Part shown: piece by piece, positions 10,610 through 24,300 of the stretch
Layout: each line of letters begins with the position of its first letter
Position numbering within the stretch: position 1 is the stretch's first letter
From: Eonycteris spelaea
Taxonomy: Eukaryota > Chordata > Mammalia > Chiroptera > Pteropodidae
Length of the DNA: 64,000 nucleotides
Direction: 5' to 3'
Assembly (NCBI GenBank): GCA_003508835.1
Contig: PUFA01000143.1
Location: 4,055,501-4,119,500 of the forward strand
Notes under the pieces: model-generated
The model's database searches: none
What the model was told of the DNA's origin: nothing
Seen by the model: only the letters and a program-made list of their open reading frames with translations
Made by a program: the position numbers and the translations under genes

Positions 10610-11530
10610 ATCACCATTGACCCATAGGGTATCACAGCCAACAGCTAGACCATGCAGCACAAAAGTACTCCTGTTACCTCAGAGCCATTCCTGCTACTGT
10701 CCTTTTGGTTAAGGCTACTGAGGAAACAATCATGTGGTCCCTTTTAAGCATCTTTGTGTCACATGCTATGGAAGATCTTCTTAACTCCCAACATACACAC
10801 CTTTCAGCCAAGTATCTCACCTCTGGTGAAATCTTCTTGTTAACCTCTCCTCATATCACTTTCTCTGTAATAATCTTAACCCTGCCACCCTCTTCCCTTC
10901 TCTATGGACGATACTTCTCATACTGTTTGACTCTGACGGATCATCTCCTGATCTCCTTTGATAACTTAAAAGAAACTCCTTTGGGTAATGCTGACTTCTC
11001 ATCGTTCACTTACAGTTCTTATCTAAAGGGTAAAAATGGTAAATTCTGTGCTGAATGTGCAACATTATTTCCTTTTGAAGGAATTTAAGTGGGACCTTTG
11101 CCTTTGGCTACTTTGTTCCCAAGGGCTTAATTATACACTCATATCAGGGCCTGCATTATAGCCAAGGACAAAACTGATATTTACACTTACAGTATATATA
11201 CTTTTGGAGTGAATCATGGTTTTGGCTTCCATACTTCTAGCGGCAATAAAATTAAAAATGGTCCTTATATCCAGGAATTATTAGATACCATATTCTTGCC
11301 AGCTGCATTGGCTATCATCAAGGTTCCTGGGCATTCTAAACTTAATTCCCTAGAAGCTAAAGGAAATCACCTCACTGATATTTCTGCCATGAATACTGCT
11401 TCCGAAGGGGCCAATAATCAAATTTTTATCATGGTCCAAAGGGATGTTTCCCCAAATGATGATCTAGAAAAATTCACTAGAGATGCCAAACAATTGGCCC
11501 CAGAAAAGGAAAAACAGAATTAGAAGTCTA
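10610..11530 (+). pseudogene. ERV pol remnant: connection domain and RNase H
   Basis: Readable pieces include VKATEETIMWSLLSIFVSHA (connection), FTYSSYLKGKNGKFCAE (RNase H first block), YTYSIYTFGVNHGFGF (second block) and TSSGNKIKNGPYIQELLD followed by VPGHSK (third block). In active enzymes the first two blocks carry TDGS- and TDSR-type aspartates; here both positions read Y. Frames shift between 11088 and 11209. It is inactive. Confidence 0.75.
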
Positions 11531-11639
11531 ATACCAATTAGATAAAAAGAAAGAACTCTAGTTCAGGCCAAATAATAATCTGCCAGAGATTCTATAATTT
11601 CCATATTGACCATTGTACATGTATTAAATCAATGGTTTG

Positions 11640-13160
11640 TTGATAAAATGATAACCTTTGAATCAATACTGATGTGGAAATAGTAAGGCTGCAAAAAGTA
11701 CCTACTTTGCTTGCCTCACATGCCTGAAATAAAGTCCTGGGGAACCTGTCTGCACCATTCCTGGACACTTTAAATCACCCAATGAACCATTTGAGGTTTG
11801 GCAAATGGATTTCACATAGCTATCCCTACCTCATATAAATATGTTCTAGTCATGGTTTGTATTTTCTGACTGGACTAAAGCTTTTCTTTGTAGAAGAGGC
11901 TACTGCTTCTTTTGTGGCTTCTATTAGAAAAAATCATTCCTACCTGAGGAACCCACCCGCCCCTTGCAAATTTTATAGTAACCAAGGAACTCATTTCACC
12001 AGTCAGATGATTTGACAGGCCTGTGCTGCTTGGCCAGTTTTACAACACTTTCACTGTTCTTACCGCCCTCAGTCCTCAATTATAGTCAGTCAATCACATT
12101 AATGGTATCATTAGGATTCAACTGGTAAAATTTATAGAGGCCCCTTCTAGTACTCTGGCCAAAGGCACTGCCATTAGTCCTTTTAAATCTCAGGCCTACC
12201 CCTTTTGGGAATCATAAACTCTCACCCTTTGAAACAATCACAGGACTCTCACTTCTTTTGATCCACAGGTAATGAAAGGGGATATGTTTCAATATTGCAA
12301 AGGCCTAATTGCTTCTGTTGAAAAGAACATTGATTTAGTAGAACAATCTTTCCATGATATGCTCCTGGGAGAGAAATACCTCAAGCATCATTTACTGCAA
12401 CCCAGAGATTTGATCCATGGGAAAACACATTTCTAGAAAGACTCTCTTCAATTTCATTTGAAAGGCCCTTAATAGGTATTATTAACCAACCCTCTGCTGC
12501 CAAACTCCAGAGAATAGACTCTTGGGTTCATGTGCCACAGCTAAAGAAAGCACCAAATCCTGATTGGACCTGAAAGACTGGAATGATTCCATTTTTCTGA
12601 GTGATCCCAAGATGAATTGTATGAAAAGTTCCCCAAAGGGCAGTGGTCAAGAACAATGCCTTTCCACCTGGCCAAACTAGCCAAGCCAGCTAATCGGTGG
12701 GCCCATAAGGCACCCCCACCCTTATTTCCTCCTGCACATATTCTGATTACTGCACCCGGCACCTTCTGCACTTGGCTCTACCTTCTGCACTCGGCCCCTT
12801 CTGTGCATGGTCCCCTCTATACGCGGCCCCAACTGCACATGACCCCCTTTTGCACGCGGACCCAACAACCTACCACCCAATCCCTTTAAAGGTCAACCTA
12901 ACCCCCCAATCAGGTAACGCCAAGGCATCTCCCCAAGGCTTGCAGTTTTACCCTTTAAATTAGGTCCCAAACCCTCGGTTAGGGCTCCTCTCAACCACTG
13001 CTGTGTCAGTGAATGAGTGGGGTCCAAACTCGAGTTTGTCAGTAAACTCCCTCTTGCGCTTGCATCGGTGTCAATTTCCTTCTTGGCTCGTGGAGTTCCA
13101 AACCAGGGCATTACAGGACCTACACACCAAACTGTGACATGAAAATAAAGAGTTCTAGGA
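11640..13160 (+). pseudogene. ERV integrase remnant split by a solo LTR
   Basis: FEVWQMDFT (about 11795) is the first catalytic Asp block. FYSNQGTHFT (about 11970-12000) is the second, with Asp replaced by Asn. The C-terminal domain ends AAKLQRIDSWVHVPQLKK (about 12500-12550) and continues after the insertion at 13116 as YTPNCDMKIKSSRN then stop. Several in-frame stops lie between these blocks. The end of integrase overlaps the start of env, as is usual in this group. Confidence 0.75.
12571..13115 (+). mobile_element. Solo LTR with perfect 5-bp target duplication
   Basis: The 545-bp unit begins TGAAAGACTGG and ends GGGCATTACA. GGACC occurs immediately before (12566-12570) and immediately after (13116-13120). 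Removing the unit and one GGACC restores continuity of the integrase text, confirming the ends. Its right part has the U5-like text 'gtgtcagtgaatgag' and 'cagtaaactccctcttgc'; the C-rich left half includes near-repeats of 'gcacatg/gcacgcgg'. It arose by LTR-LTR recombination of a later provirus. Confidence 0.92.
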
Positions 13161-13161
13161 A

Positions 13162-14290
13162 TTGAAGCAGATGACAGCTGATATCTTTCCCAAGATGACC
13201 TTCTTTCCCTATTTCATTCTCACTTTTCCTTTGCTCTCTTTTTTGAAAGACATTTCCTCATCCCTTGCAAAAGAGGAAAAACTTTCTGAATATTGGATCT
13301 GTCATAAAAAATTTTGGTCTGTTTGTAATGTCAGAGACCCCTTGGTCTAACCTGTAATCAATTTCTCCTGAGTCCTAGACACCACCGTTAATTATACCTG
13401 CAAGCCTAAGGATGATGGATGTTATCTATCAATTAGGCTATTATGACCAGGTGCTCTCATACCTTATTTCAACCTTTCCCAAATTGTAACCATACTAACT
13501 CAGTGGAACCCTTTATTTTTGTCAATAGTACAGTCTTTGCCTCCCCATATTCTTTTCCTTGCCTAAGTGCTGTCTCCCTGTACCCAAGTGTTTATGACTC
13601 TTTGCAAAGTCTTTTAGAAAAAACCCCTTTAAGAAAGGATGGGCTTTTACAGAATGTTATCCCACCTCTCTGACCCATGGCTTGAAAGGGTCAATCAGAA
13701 AATTTCAGCTAATGAATTTATTAATAGCTAGACCTCAATTGAAATTTTCTGCACTCCACCTGGTTTATTTGCTGTGGACAGCATTTCCCATTGGCATATG
13801 AAGGCTTAGATAGCTGAAAACTTGGAGGTTGATGTTTTTTGAAACATTTAATTGTCCCTGTTAACATCCATAACAAATCAGAGGCCTCCCATTGATTCGC
13901 CTCACTAGGCCTCCATAGCCACTTTAAATGGGAACTTTCAGGGGACATACATGATTCCTGGTTTGCCCTTGGGAGAGCTTTTGTTCTTTAGTCAGAGTAA
14001 ACGCCAATGAACACATGATCAGAAATCTCTCCCTAAGATTAGGAGAGCTATTTGATTCCATACCCAAAGCAAAAGCAACCCCAAAACAATCACTTGACTT
14101 GTTGGCTAAAGTAGTTTTAAACAAACACCTGGCCCTTGATTATCTACTTGTTGAACAAGGAGGTATTTGTGTGATAGCAAATACTACCCGCTGCACATGG
14201 ATAAATACCTCTAGAGGGGTAGAAATTCAGTTATGCAAGATACGAACAAGCACACTGGTTACATCAAATTTCCCCTGACACTCTATGATT
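13162..14290 (+). pseudogene. ERV env remnant
   Basis: The frame opening at 13162 begins with a hydrophobic signal-like stretch (FFPYFILTFPLLSFL). Later frames are broken. The transmembrane subunit is readable at 14015-14278 with LDYLLVEQGGICVIANTT followed by RC, i.e. a CX6CC motif whose first paired Cys is Arg. It is non-functional. Confidence 0.7.
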
Positions 14291-14771
14291 TTTTGATCTA
14301 TTTAGCTGGCTGCCTTCAGGTTTGGGCTCCTGGTTTAGAAGCGTCATAAAACTAGATTTAGCATATTACTTTTAATTTTTGATTTGCATAGTTATTTTTA
14401 AGCTCTGTATCTGTTGCCTGTGAAAACTCTGTAGGAATGATATACTCAGCAGGGTGAAGCTAATTCAGCGCTTCAAGATGATCTTAATGCTTACAACATT
14501 GATAAAATACAGACTTCAGATTGAAAGTGTTGGAAAGTTCTTCCTCCTACCCTTTCATGTTACTCAAATGTGTCTCAATAATTTCCAATTCCTATGCATT
14601 TTCCCTTTGATGCAGGACATGGTGACCAGGAAACATCCTTCCAGGCACGAAGGGACAAAACTACTAAGTACGGAAAAACTTGACTCTTGATCAGCAAAAC
14701 TTTTGAGGAAAAATCTTAATAAAAAGAGAGGAATGGGAAAATAAATAAATAAAATCTCATTTAAAATAGGT

Positions 14772-15200
14772 TGGGAAGCCATGAAGGAAGAGTTCTCACA
14801 CATATACCACTCATGGCAGCCTACATAATCAATAGGAAAAAGAAAGCTAAGAATTATTTTGATAAGAGAGCATATTTTTTTTCACATAGGAATTTTTATC
14901 TCCTGTTTTTAAGAAAAGGAAGGCTTTTCCCTGCCCCAACAACAATACATGAACCAATGCTTGCAGTCAATGAGAAACTGCCACAATCTTGAACTCTCAT
15001 TCTTCTCCAGTAAACTTTCATTCAAAACAAGCCTCCCCAGTTTCCCCCTAAAATCTAATAAAAGCTAAAGTTCCCTTTGTTTCTTCAGACTTACCTGTGA
15101 TTCACCATAGCTTGCTTGTCCTGATTGCAATTCTCTTTTATTCCCAAATAAACTCATTTTGCTGGTAAACAACTAGCAATTTCAGTTTTGAGGATGGCAT
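14772..15200 (+). repeat. 3' LTR of the second ERV (approximate limits)
   Basis: It follows a purine-rich stretch ('aaaaagagaggaatggg') and contains 'aataaaagctaaagttccc' and 'cccaaataaactcattttg' with a downstream GT-rich run, as in R/U5. It ends near 15200, where antisense L1 sequence begins. No partner 5' LTR was found. Confidence 0.6.
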
Positions 15201-17189
15201 CACCCAAAGTTTATAGTTTACATTAGAGTTTGATCTTGGTGTTGTACATTCTATGGGTTTGGATAAATGTATAGTGACATGTATCCACCATTATATTATC
15301 ATATAGAGTATTTTTACTGCCCTGAAAGTCTTCTGTACTCTGTTTATCTCTTTCTCTCTTCCCAAGCCTTGGCAACCACTGATCTTTTTACTGTCTCCAT
15401 AATTTTGACTTTTTCAGAATGTAGCCTTTTCCACATTGGCTTCTTCTACTTAGCAATATGCACTTAAGTTTCCTCCATATATTTTCATGACTTAATAGTT
15501 GATTTCTTTTTACCGCTGAATAATATTCCATTGCCTGGATGTAGCATAGTTCATTTATCCCTTCATGTATGGAAGGACATCTTGGTTGGTTCCAGTTTAG
15601 ACAATTATAAATAAAGCTCTATAGACATTTGTGTGCAAGTTTTTGCATGGACAAAAACCTTCAACCTTTTTGGGTAAATACCAAAGAGCAAAAATGCTGA
15701 ATTGCATGGTAAGAGTATGCTTAGTTTATGTAAGAAACCACCAAATTCTCTTCCAAAGTGGTTTCACCATTTTGCATTTCCATCAGCAATGGAGAATTCC
15801 TGTTCCTCCATAGATTCATCAGCATTTGGTGGTATCAGTTTTCCAAATTTGATCATTTTAATAGGCATGTGGTATCACTTTGTTGTTTTAATTTGAATTT
15901 CCCTGATGACATATGATGGAGCATCTTTTCATATGCTTGATTGCTGTGTGTATACATTCTTTGTTGATTTATCTTTTACAGCCTTTGGCCCATTTTTTAA
16001 GTAAGTTGTTTTTTATTGTATTTCAAGAGTTCTTTTAATATGTTGAATAACTGTTCTTAATTAGTGCATCTTTTGAAAATATTTCTCCTATTCCATGGTT
16101 TGTTTTTTCATTCTTTTGATAGTATTTTTCAAACAGCACATTTTTTTATTTTAATGAAGTCCAGTTTATCAATTCTTTCTTTCACAGATTGTGATCTAAA
16201 AAGTCATTGCATTTTTGCATGCAGATAACAATTTGTTCAAGTATCATTTGTCAAAAAGACTATCTTTTCTCCATTATATTGCCTTTGCTGTTTGTCAAAG
16301 ATCACTAAACTTTATTTATATGGATCTATTTATGGTCTCTCTATTGTGTTCCATTAATCTATTTGTATATTCTTTCACCAATACCTCACTGTCTTGATTA
16401 TTGAAGCTTTATAATAAGTCTTGAAGTCAGATAATGTCAGTCCCCAATTTTGTTCTCCTTTAATATTATGTTGGCTATTCTGTTTTTTTTTTTTTTTTTT
16501 GTCTTCATATTACTTTAGAACCATTTTGTCAATATCTACAAAAATAGCTTACTGGAAAGAATCAACCTCTTGATAATATTGAGTTTTCTGACCCATAAAC
16601 ACAGGATAGCTCTTCATTTATTCAAGGCTTTTAAAATTTAATTCATAAGAATTTTGTAATTTTGCTTATATAGATGTTGTATATATTTTGTAAATTTATA
16701 TGTATTTTATTTTGGGGGTACCAGTGTAAATGGTATTGTGTTTTTAATTTCAAATTACACTCGATCATTGCTGATATATAGGAAAGTGGTTGACTTTTGT
16801 TTAGTATCCTTGCATCCTACAACCTTGAATTGCTAATTAGTTCCAGGAGATTTTTATTGTTGATTCTTTAAAATTTTCTGCATAATCACATTATTGGCAA
16901 ACAAAGACACTTTTTTTCTTCCCTAGTATAATGTTAGGAAAGAGTTGTGAGAAGGGCATCGCTGCCTTGTTTTTTATCGTATTGAAGATCTTCTAGTTTC
17001 TCACCATTAACTATAATGTTACCTATAGACTTTTTTGTAAACATTCTTTATTAAGAAAGTTCCTATTTCTGTTTTGTTGAGAGTTTTTATCATAAACGGG
17101 TGTTTAATTTTATCAAATGCTTTTCTACATCTATTGATAGGATTATGTGTTTTTTATCCTGTAGATATGAGGAATTACATTAATTGATC

Positions 17190-17570
17190 TTTTTTTACTT
17201 CTGCCATTTTTTTTTATTGTGGTAAAAAACAGATGACATTTGACATACCTCTTAACAAAAATTTACGTGTTCAGTAAAGTATTGTTGTATAGATGATCTC
17301 TAGAACTTTTCCTCTTGCATAACTGAAACTTACACCCACTGAACGTAACTCTTTGTTCCTTCTCCCCCAGCCCTTGGCAATCACCATTCTACTTTCTGCT
17401 GATTGATGCCTCATGTAAGTGGAATCACGTAGTGTCTGTACTTCTGTGACTGGCTTATTTCACTCAACATAATGTCCTCAAAGTTTATTCATGTTATAGA
17501 ATATAAAAGGATTTCCTTCTTTTTAAGGCTAAATAATATTCCATTGTATATATCTACCACATTTCCTTTT
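17190..17570 (-). mobile_element. L1 3'-end fragment inserted in the old L1
   Basis: The text 'ttttattgtggtaaaaa' followed by 'cccttggcaatcaccat' and 'aatattccattgtatat' is an L1 3' end of a different subfamily from the host copy. Confidence 0.7.
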
Positions 17571-17640
17571 TTTAAAAATTGAATTTATTGGGATGACATT
17601 GGTAAATAAAATTATATAGGTTTCATGTGTACAGCTTTGC
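17571..17640 (-). mobile_element. Short 3' tip of a younger L1
   Basis: 'gaatttattgggatgacat' and 'aaataaaattatatagg' resemble the 3' tip of the L1 at 18380 ('ggtgacattggtgaatt'). The older L1 resumes at about 17638 ('gcatgcctggggtaaatcc'). Confidence 0.6.
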
Positions 17641-18379
17641 ATGCCTGGGGTAAATCCCACTTAGTTGGGGTGCATAATTATTTTTATGCTATTTTGTTTA
17701 GGATTTTTGCATTTATTTTGAAGAGACATGTTGGTTTATAATTTTCTTGTAATTTTTTTTTTTTTTGGTTTGGGTATTAGGGTAACGTTGGCCTCATAAA
17801 ATGAGATATGAAATATTCTCTCCATTCTAACTTCAGAAGGAGAATATAGACAATTGGTATAATTTCTTTCTTCAATGTCTAATAGAATTTACCCTGATGC
17901 TTTCTGTCTTGGAAGATTATTAATTATAGATTCAAATTTTAAATAAATATAGACATAGTCACATGACTATTTTTCTGTGCATTTGGCAGATTGTCTTTAT
18001 CAAGGAATTGGCTCATTGCATATGGGTCATTAAATTTGAGAGCATAGATATTTTCATAGTATTCATTTGTTATTTAATGTTCATAGGATTTGTAGTGATG
18101 CCACCTCTTTCATTTCTGATATTAGTAATTCATCTTTCCTTTTTTTTTTTTTTAGCCAGCTAGAGGGTTTTTAGTTTTATTAATTTTTACAAAAAAGCCA
18201 GCTTTTGTTTTTGTTGGTTTTCTCTATTGATTTCCTGTTGTCAATTTCATTGGTTTCTGCTCTGATTAAAAAAAGTTTTTTTCTTCTGTTTCCTTTGGAT
18301 TAAATTTGCTCTTTCCAGTTTCCTAAGGTGGAAGCTTAAATGATTATTTCAGTTCTTTCTTCCTTTCTTTTATTTTTAC

Positions 18380-21300
18380 TTTTTACTTTTTATGGTGACA
18401 TTGGTGAATTAAATCTAGTAAGTTTCAGGTGTATAACTTAACAGTAAGGCATATATATATTGCATTGTGTGTTCAACTCCCACAGTTAGATTTCTCTCTC
18501 ACTACATATTTGACACCTTTTATCCCATCTACCTAACCCTCCCCCAACCACCTTTCCTTCTGGCAACCACTAGTCCATAGTTTATGTCCATGAGTCTCTG
18601 TTTGTTTGTCTTGTTTGTTTGTTGCTTTTAGGTTCATATCCCACATATAAGTGATATCATGTGATTTTCAACTTTTTCTGTCTGGCTTATTTCCCTTAGC
18701 ATGATTATCTCAAGATCCATCCATGTTGTAGCAAATGGCAGTATTTCATCTCTTCTTACGCTGAGTAATATTCCATTGTATATATGTACCAAAGCTTCTT
18801 TAGCCAATCGTCTATCATAGGACACTTCGGTTGCTTCCATGTCCTGGCTACTGTGAATAATGCTGCCAAGCACATTGGTGTGTAAGTACCATTCAGATAT
18901 GGATTTTCAAGGCTTTGGGGTTAATACTCAGTAGAGAGATTGGTGGATCCTATGGTAGATCAATTCTTAGTTTTTTGAGGAAACTCCATACTATTTTCTA
19001 TAGGGGCTGTACCAATTTGCAGTCCCACCAGCAGTGTATGAGGGTTCCTTTTCCTCTGCATTCTCTCCAACATTTATTATTACTTGTCCTATTGATTATA
19101 GCTATTCTAATAGGTGTGAGATGGTATCTCATTGTGGTTGTGATTTGCATTTCCCTAATAGCTAGCAATGTTGAACATCTTTTCATCTATTTGTTGGCCA
19201 TTCATACGTCCTCTAGGGAGAAGGGTCTGTGCAGGTCCTCTGCCCATATTTTGATTGGATCATTCATTTTTTTTCTTGTTGTCATTATTAAGTTGTATGA
19301 GTTCTTTGTATATTTTGGATATCAGGCCCTTACCGAAGGTGTTGCTTGCAAATATATTGTCCCATTCGGACAGTTCTCTCTTTGCGTTGCTGAGCAGAAG
19401 CTTTTTAGTTTGATGTAGTCCCATTCATTTATTTTTGCTTTTACTTCCCTTGCCTTTGAAGTCAAATTCATAAAATCCTCTTTAAGTCCAAGGTCCTTGA
19501 GTTTAGCTCCAATGTTTTCTTCTATGCATTTTATTGTTTCAGGACTTATATTCAGGTCCTTAATCTATTTTGAGTTAATTTTGGTGTGTGGTGATAGACA
19601 ACAGACTAGTGTCATTCTTTTGCAGGTGGCTTTCCATTTTTCCCAGCACTATTTATTGAAGAAGCTCTCCTTTCGCCACTGTATGTTTTTGGCTTTTTTG
19701 TCAAAAATTATTGCCCATATAAATATGGGTTTTACTTCTGACTCTCGATTCTGTTCACTGGTCTGCGTGTCTGTTTTGCTGCCAATACCATGCCGCTTTG
19801 ATTACTGTCGTTTGAAGTCGGGATGATGCCTCCAGCCTCAATTCTTTTCTCAGGATGGCTTTGGCAGTTCAGGGTCTTTTGTGCTTCCATGCAAATCTGA
19901 TGATTTTTTGTTCTATATCTTTAAAAATGCAATGGGATTTTGATGGGCATTGCATTAAATCTGTATAATGCTTTAGGTAACATTGGTCATTTTAACTATG
20001 TTGATTCTTCCAATCCAGGAACATGGAATATCTTTCCATTTCTTTGTATCTTCTTCAATTTCTTTTAATGGGGTCTTATAGTTTTTTATTACATAGGTCC
20101 TTCACATGTTTCATTAGATTTATTCCTATTTCATTCTTTTTGTTCGAGTGCAAAAAGGAATTATTTTTTCTACTTCTTCTAATGCTTCATTATTCAAGTA
20201 TAGGAACACTATGGATTTTTGAAACATTGATTTTGTATGCAGAACTTTACTGTATTTCTATATAGAGAATCATGTCATCCACAATAGTGACAGTTTGACT
20301 TCTTTATTTCCTATTTGGATACCTCTTATATCTTTTCTTGACTGACTGCACTCACTAGGACTTCTAATGTTATGTCGAATCACAGTGGTGATAGTGGACG
20401 GCTTTGTCTTGTTACTGATCTTAGAAGGAGGTTTTCAGTTTTCATCATTAAGTACGATGTTGGCTGAGGGTTTCTCATAGATGGCCTTTATGATGCTATG
20501 TATTCTTCTATACCGATTTTGTTAAGTATTTTGATCATAAATGGATGCTGTATCTTGTTGGGCCTTTTCTGCATCTAATGACATCATCATATGATTCTTA
20601 TTTTTTAATTTGTTTACATGTGTATCACATTAATTGATTTGATATGTTGAACCATCCCTGTGCCCCTGGGATGAAAGCCACTTAATCATGGTATATAATC
20701 TTTTTTAAATATGTTGCTGTATTTGGTTCACTAGTATCTTATTTAGGATTTTTGCATCTGTTCCTGAGAGATATTGGTCTGCAGTTTCTTTTTTTGTGTT
20801 ATCTTTACCAGGTTTTGGTATCGAGTAATATTGGCCTCATAAAATGAGTTGAGAAGAATTTCTTCCTCTTTAATTTTCTTGAAGAGTTTGAGGAGAATAA
20901 GTATTAAATCTTTTGAATGTTTGGTAGATTCATTGGTGAAGCCATCTGGTCCTGATTTGACTTTTTGGTAGATTTTTGATGACTGTTTCAACTTCTATAC
21001 TGCTGATCAGTCTATTTAGATTTCCAGATCTTCTTGTTGGGTTAGGAAGGTTGTATATTTCTAAGTACTGGTCCATTTCTTCTAGGTTATTAAATTTGGT
21101 GATATATACTTTTCATAGTATTCTTGTGTCATGCTTTGTATTTCTGCAATCTCTTGTAATTTCTCCTTTTTCACCTCTTGTATTGTTTATTTGTGCCTTT
21201 CTCTTTTTCTTTTTGAGTCTAGCCAGGGTTTGTCAATTTTATTAACCTTCTCAAAGAATCAGCTCTTTTTGTATTTATTTTTTCTATTGTTTTTGTTTGT

Positions 21301-24300
21301 TTTGTTTTCAATTTCATTTATTTCTGCTCTAATTTTGATATTTCTTTCTTTCCCTGACTTTAGGCTCATTTATTCTTCCTTTTCTAGTTTTTTAGATGAA
21401 GCATTTGTTTATTTGGGCTAATTCTTGTTTTTGGAGGTAGGCCTGTAATGATATGAACTTTCTCTTACAACCTTTTGCCGTGTCCCAAAAGTTGATATGT
21501 TGTACTATCATTATCATTCATTTCTATGTATCTCTTGATCTCTCTTTTTATTTCTTCTCTGACCCAGTTATTCTTCAGTGTATGTTGTTAACCTCCATAT
21601 GTATTTGTGATTCTTCCACTTTCTTTTTACAGTTGATCTCTTAGTTTTAAAGTATTATATCGGAGGAATATGGTTGATATGATTTCAACTCTCTTCTATT
21701 TATTGAGGCTATCTCTGTCTCCCATATGTGGTCGATTCTTGAAAATGTTCCCATGTGCACTAGAGAATGTATAAGCAGTTGTTTTGGGATGGGAAGGCTC
21801 TGTGTATGCCAATTATCTCTAGTTGATCTAATGTGTTCATTTAGGATGTTATTTCCTGATTGATTTTCTATTTAGATGATCTGTCCATGTCCAAGTGGGG
21901 TATTTTAGGGACCCTACTACAATAGTGCTTTAGTCTCTTTCTTCTTTTATTCTGTAATTGCTTTACATATTTCAGGGTTCTCCTGATTGGGACATAGATA
22001 TTAATGTTATGTCTTCTTGGTGCATGATTCCCTTTATCATTATGAAGTGTCCTCAGTATTTTCTTTACCTTTTTTATTTTGAAGTCTATTTCATCTGATA
22101 TTAGTACTACCCAGCATTCTCTGAATCCATTTGCTTGAAAGATCATTTCCACCCTTTCACTTGCAGTCTATATTTGGAGCTGAGATGTGTTTCTAGAGGC
22201 AGTATGGTTGGGTTTTGTTTTTTTGATCCATTCTGCAACTCTGTGCCTTTTTATTGGTGAATTCAGTCCATTTACATTTCGGACGATTATTGAAATATGA
22301 GGCTTCTTATAGCCATTTTATCTTTTGCTTTCTGGTAGCTCAGGTTTCCATTGCTTCCTTGTCCTGTGTTTCTGTTTTATTTTGGTTGATTTTTTGGGTT
22401 TTACCTCTGGTTCTTCTTGTTATGTTATATTCTTCAGTCTGAATCTTTGGTTGTTGTGTTACCATTACGGAATATGTAAAGGATAGTTACATATATACAG
22501 ATGTCCCTTTTCTTCTGTGTGTGCCTTATCTCCATTTTTCTTTGCGAATCTGGATCTTTGTATCCTCACCCTTTTCAGTCATTGTTATCTCAATTTGTTC
22601 CTATGTATGCTGAATGTTCATACTACATTATTATAAACAATTCTCTTATTTAAGCTATAATGCCCTATTCTTAGTAAGGATGCACTCCTCTGCTTCTATT
22701 TGCCTGCTAGTTGCCTTACTCCTAATTATGTATCATGTTTTTTCATTTGTTTTGGGTGAACTGACCCGTTTCAGATTTTCTTATAGTGCAGGCCTCGTAG
22801 TAGAGAATTCCCTTAGCTTTTGTATGTCTGGAAAAGCTTAATTTCATCTTTTATATCTAAAGGAGAGCTTAGCTGGATACATTATTCTATGCTGTAGTAT
22901 TTTTCACTTAGTAGTTTAAATATTTGATTCCATTCCTTTCTGTTTGTAAGGTTTGCTGAGAAGTCCGAGGATAATCTAATGGTTTACTTTATAAGTTAGT
23001 TTTTTTCTCCATGGTTCTGAGAATTCTATCCATTTCATTGATTTTTGATAACTTTAATACGATGTGTCTTGGTGAAGGCCTTTTGGGTTGAGATAATTGG
23101 GTGTTCTGTTGACTTCTGGAATTCCAGCTCCAGCTCATTCCTTAGATTTGGGAAATTCTCTTTCACTATTTGTCTGAAAATGTTTTCTAGTTCTGTTCCT
23201 TTTCCTCATCTTCGGTAATGCCCATTATTTCTTATGTTTCTCTTCCAGATGGTATCAGCTAGTTCTTGAATTTCTCTTTCATTATTTTTCATTCTTCAGT
23301 TTCTCTCTTCTTCCTTCTGATTATTTCTAGATTTCTGTCTTCAATATCACTGATCCTTCCTCCATTTGGTCGACTCTATTTCCCAAGCTTGCTATTTCAT
23401 TTTCACTCTTGCAGTGGTTTCTTCATCTCCAGAAGTTCTATTTTGGTTCTTTTGAGGGTTTCAATCTCTTGCCTGCTCATATAGTTGTTTTTTTAATTCC
23501 TGAAGTTGTTTGGTATGACTCATTTTGGAGCACTTTGAGTTTTTCTAGAAGTATGATCCTGAATTCTCTGTCATTTAAGTCGCATATTTCTATGCCTGTA
23601 AGCTCCTTTTCTGGAGATTTTTCTCTTTCTGAGATGCCTTGTTACCTTGGTTATTCATGAGGTTTAATGGATTATTCTCCACCTTGGCATTTATGAAGTG
23701 CTTTTCCAGAAGATTTAATATAAAGGTCTTTTAGCCCGTTTGTAAAAAAGGGCCTTTCTTTTGTTTTCCAGTAGGTGGCATCTAAGTCTCTTGATCCTGG
23801 TTTTATAAAAGTTTAAAATGATTTTCTCAAAAGTTTCTTATTGATATTTAATCATGCTTGCTACCCTCAGTTTCAGTGGCGCTGTCTGTCAGTGCTGTGA
23901 CAGTCTTGGCAGTCTTTGCTCAGATTACCCTGGGGGTCCAAGGTGATTGGTCTCAGAGGATATGGGGGAGGGATCATCTGGGATAGGGGTTGGGGGCTGC
24001 GGTTTTGCAACCACAATCAGTAAAAATCACAATGTTGTTTCTCTGGCAGCCACCATTCTCTGCTTTCTGCCATGATGACTGGCCCTGCAGCCAGCTGGCA
24101 AGGAGATCTTACAGCTACCCCAGCATGAATGATCAAGGACTTGCCTCATGAACTCACAGCTCCTTCTCCCTCTCTCTCCCTCTGCAGGGCACTCCAGAGG
24201 CTGTGAGAGCAGTGTCTTTATTTTTCCTAGTCCACTGCCGGACACCGGGGTTCTGACCGATGGTAGCTCTTATGTGCAGGTCCATGCTTAGATGTGCTCA

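Larger units (their letters stand above)
10600..15200 (+). mobile_element. 5'-truncated class I endogenous retrovirus
   Basis: On the + strand the order is pol connection/RNase H, integrase, env and an LTR-like end. Nothing resembling gag, protease or a 5' LTR precedes it, so it is truncated or was rearranged at about 10600. All reading frames contain stops. A solo LTR of another family (12571-13115) is inserted in the integrase region. Confidence 0.8.
15200..18370 (-). mobile_element. Old L1 (ORF2 part), antisense, interrupted at 17190-17640
   Basis: The + strand reads the complement of L1 ORF2 in order from the 3' end ('tctgtctccataattttga', 'aatattccattgcctggat', 'gtcttgattattgaagc') to the mid reverse transcriptase ('ggcctcataaaatgaga' at about 17790, 'cctaaggtggaagctt' at about 18320). 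It is broken by two small L1 insertions and by the younger L1 at 18380. No ORF survives. Confidence 0.85.

Noticed and set aside
18915..19418. 167-codon open frame on the + strand, hydrophobic
   Set aside because: It is the antisense of L1 ORF2. Long antisense frames of this type are typical of L1 and not genes.
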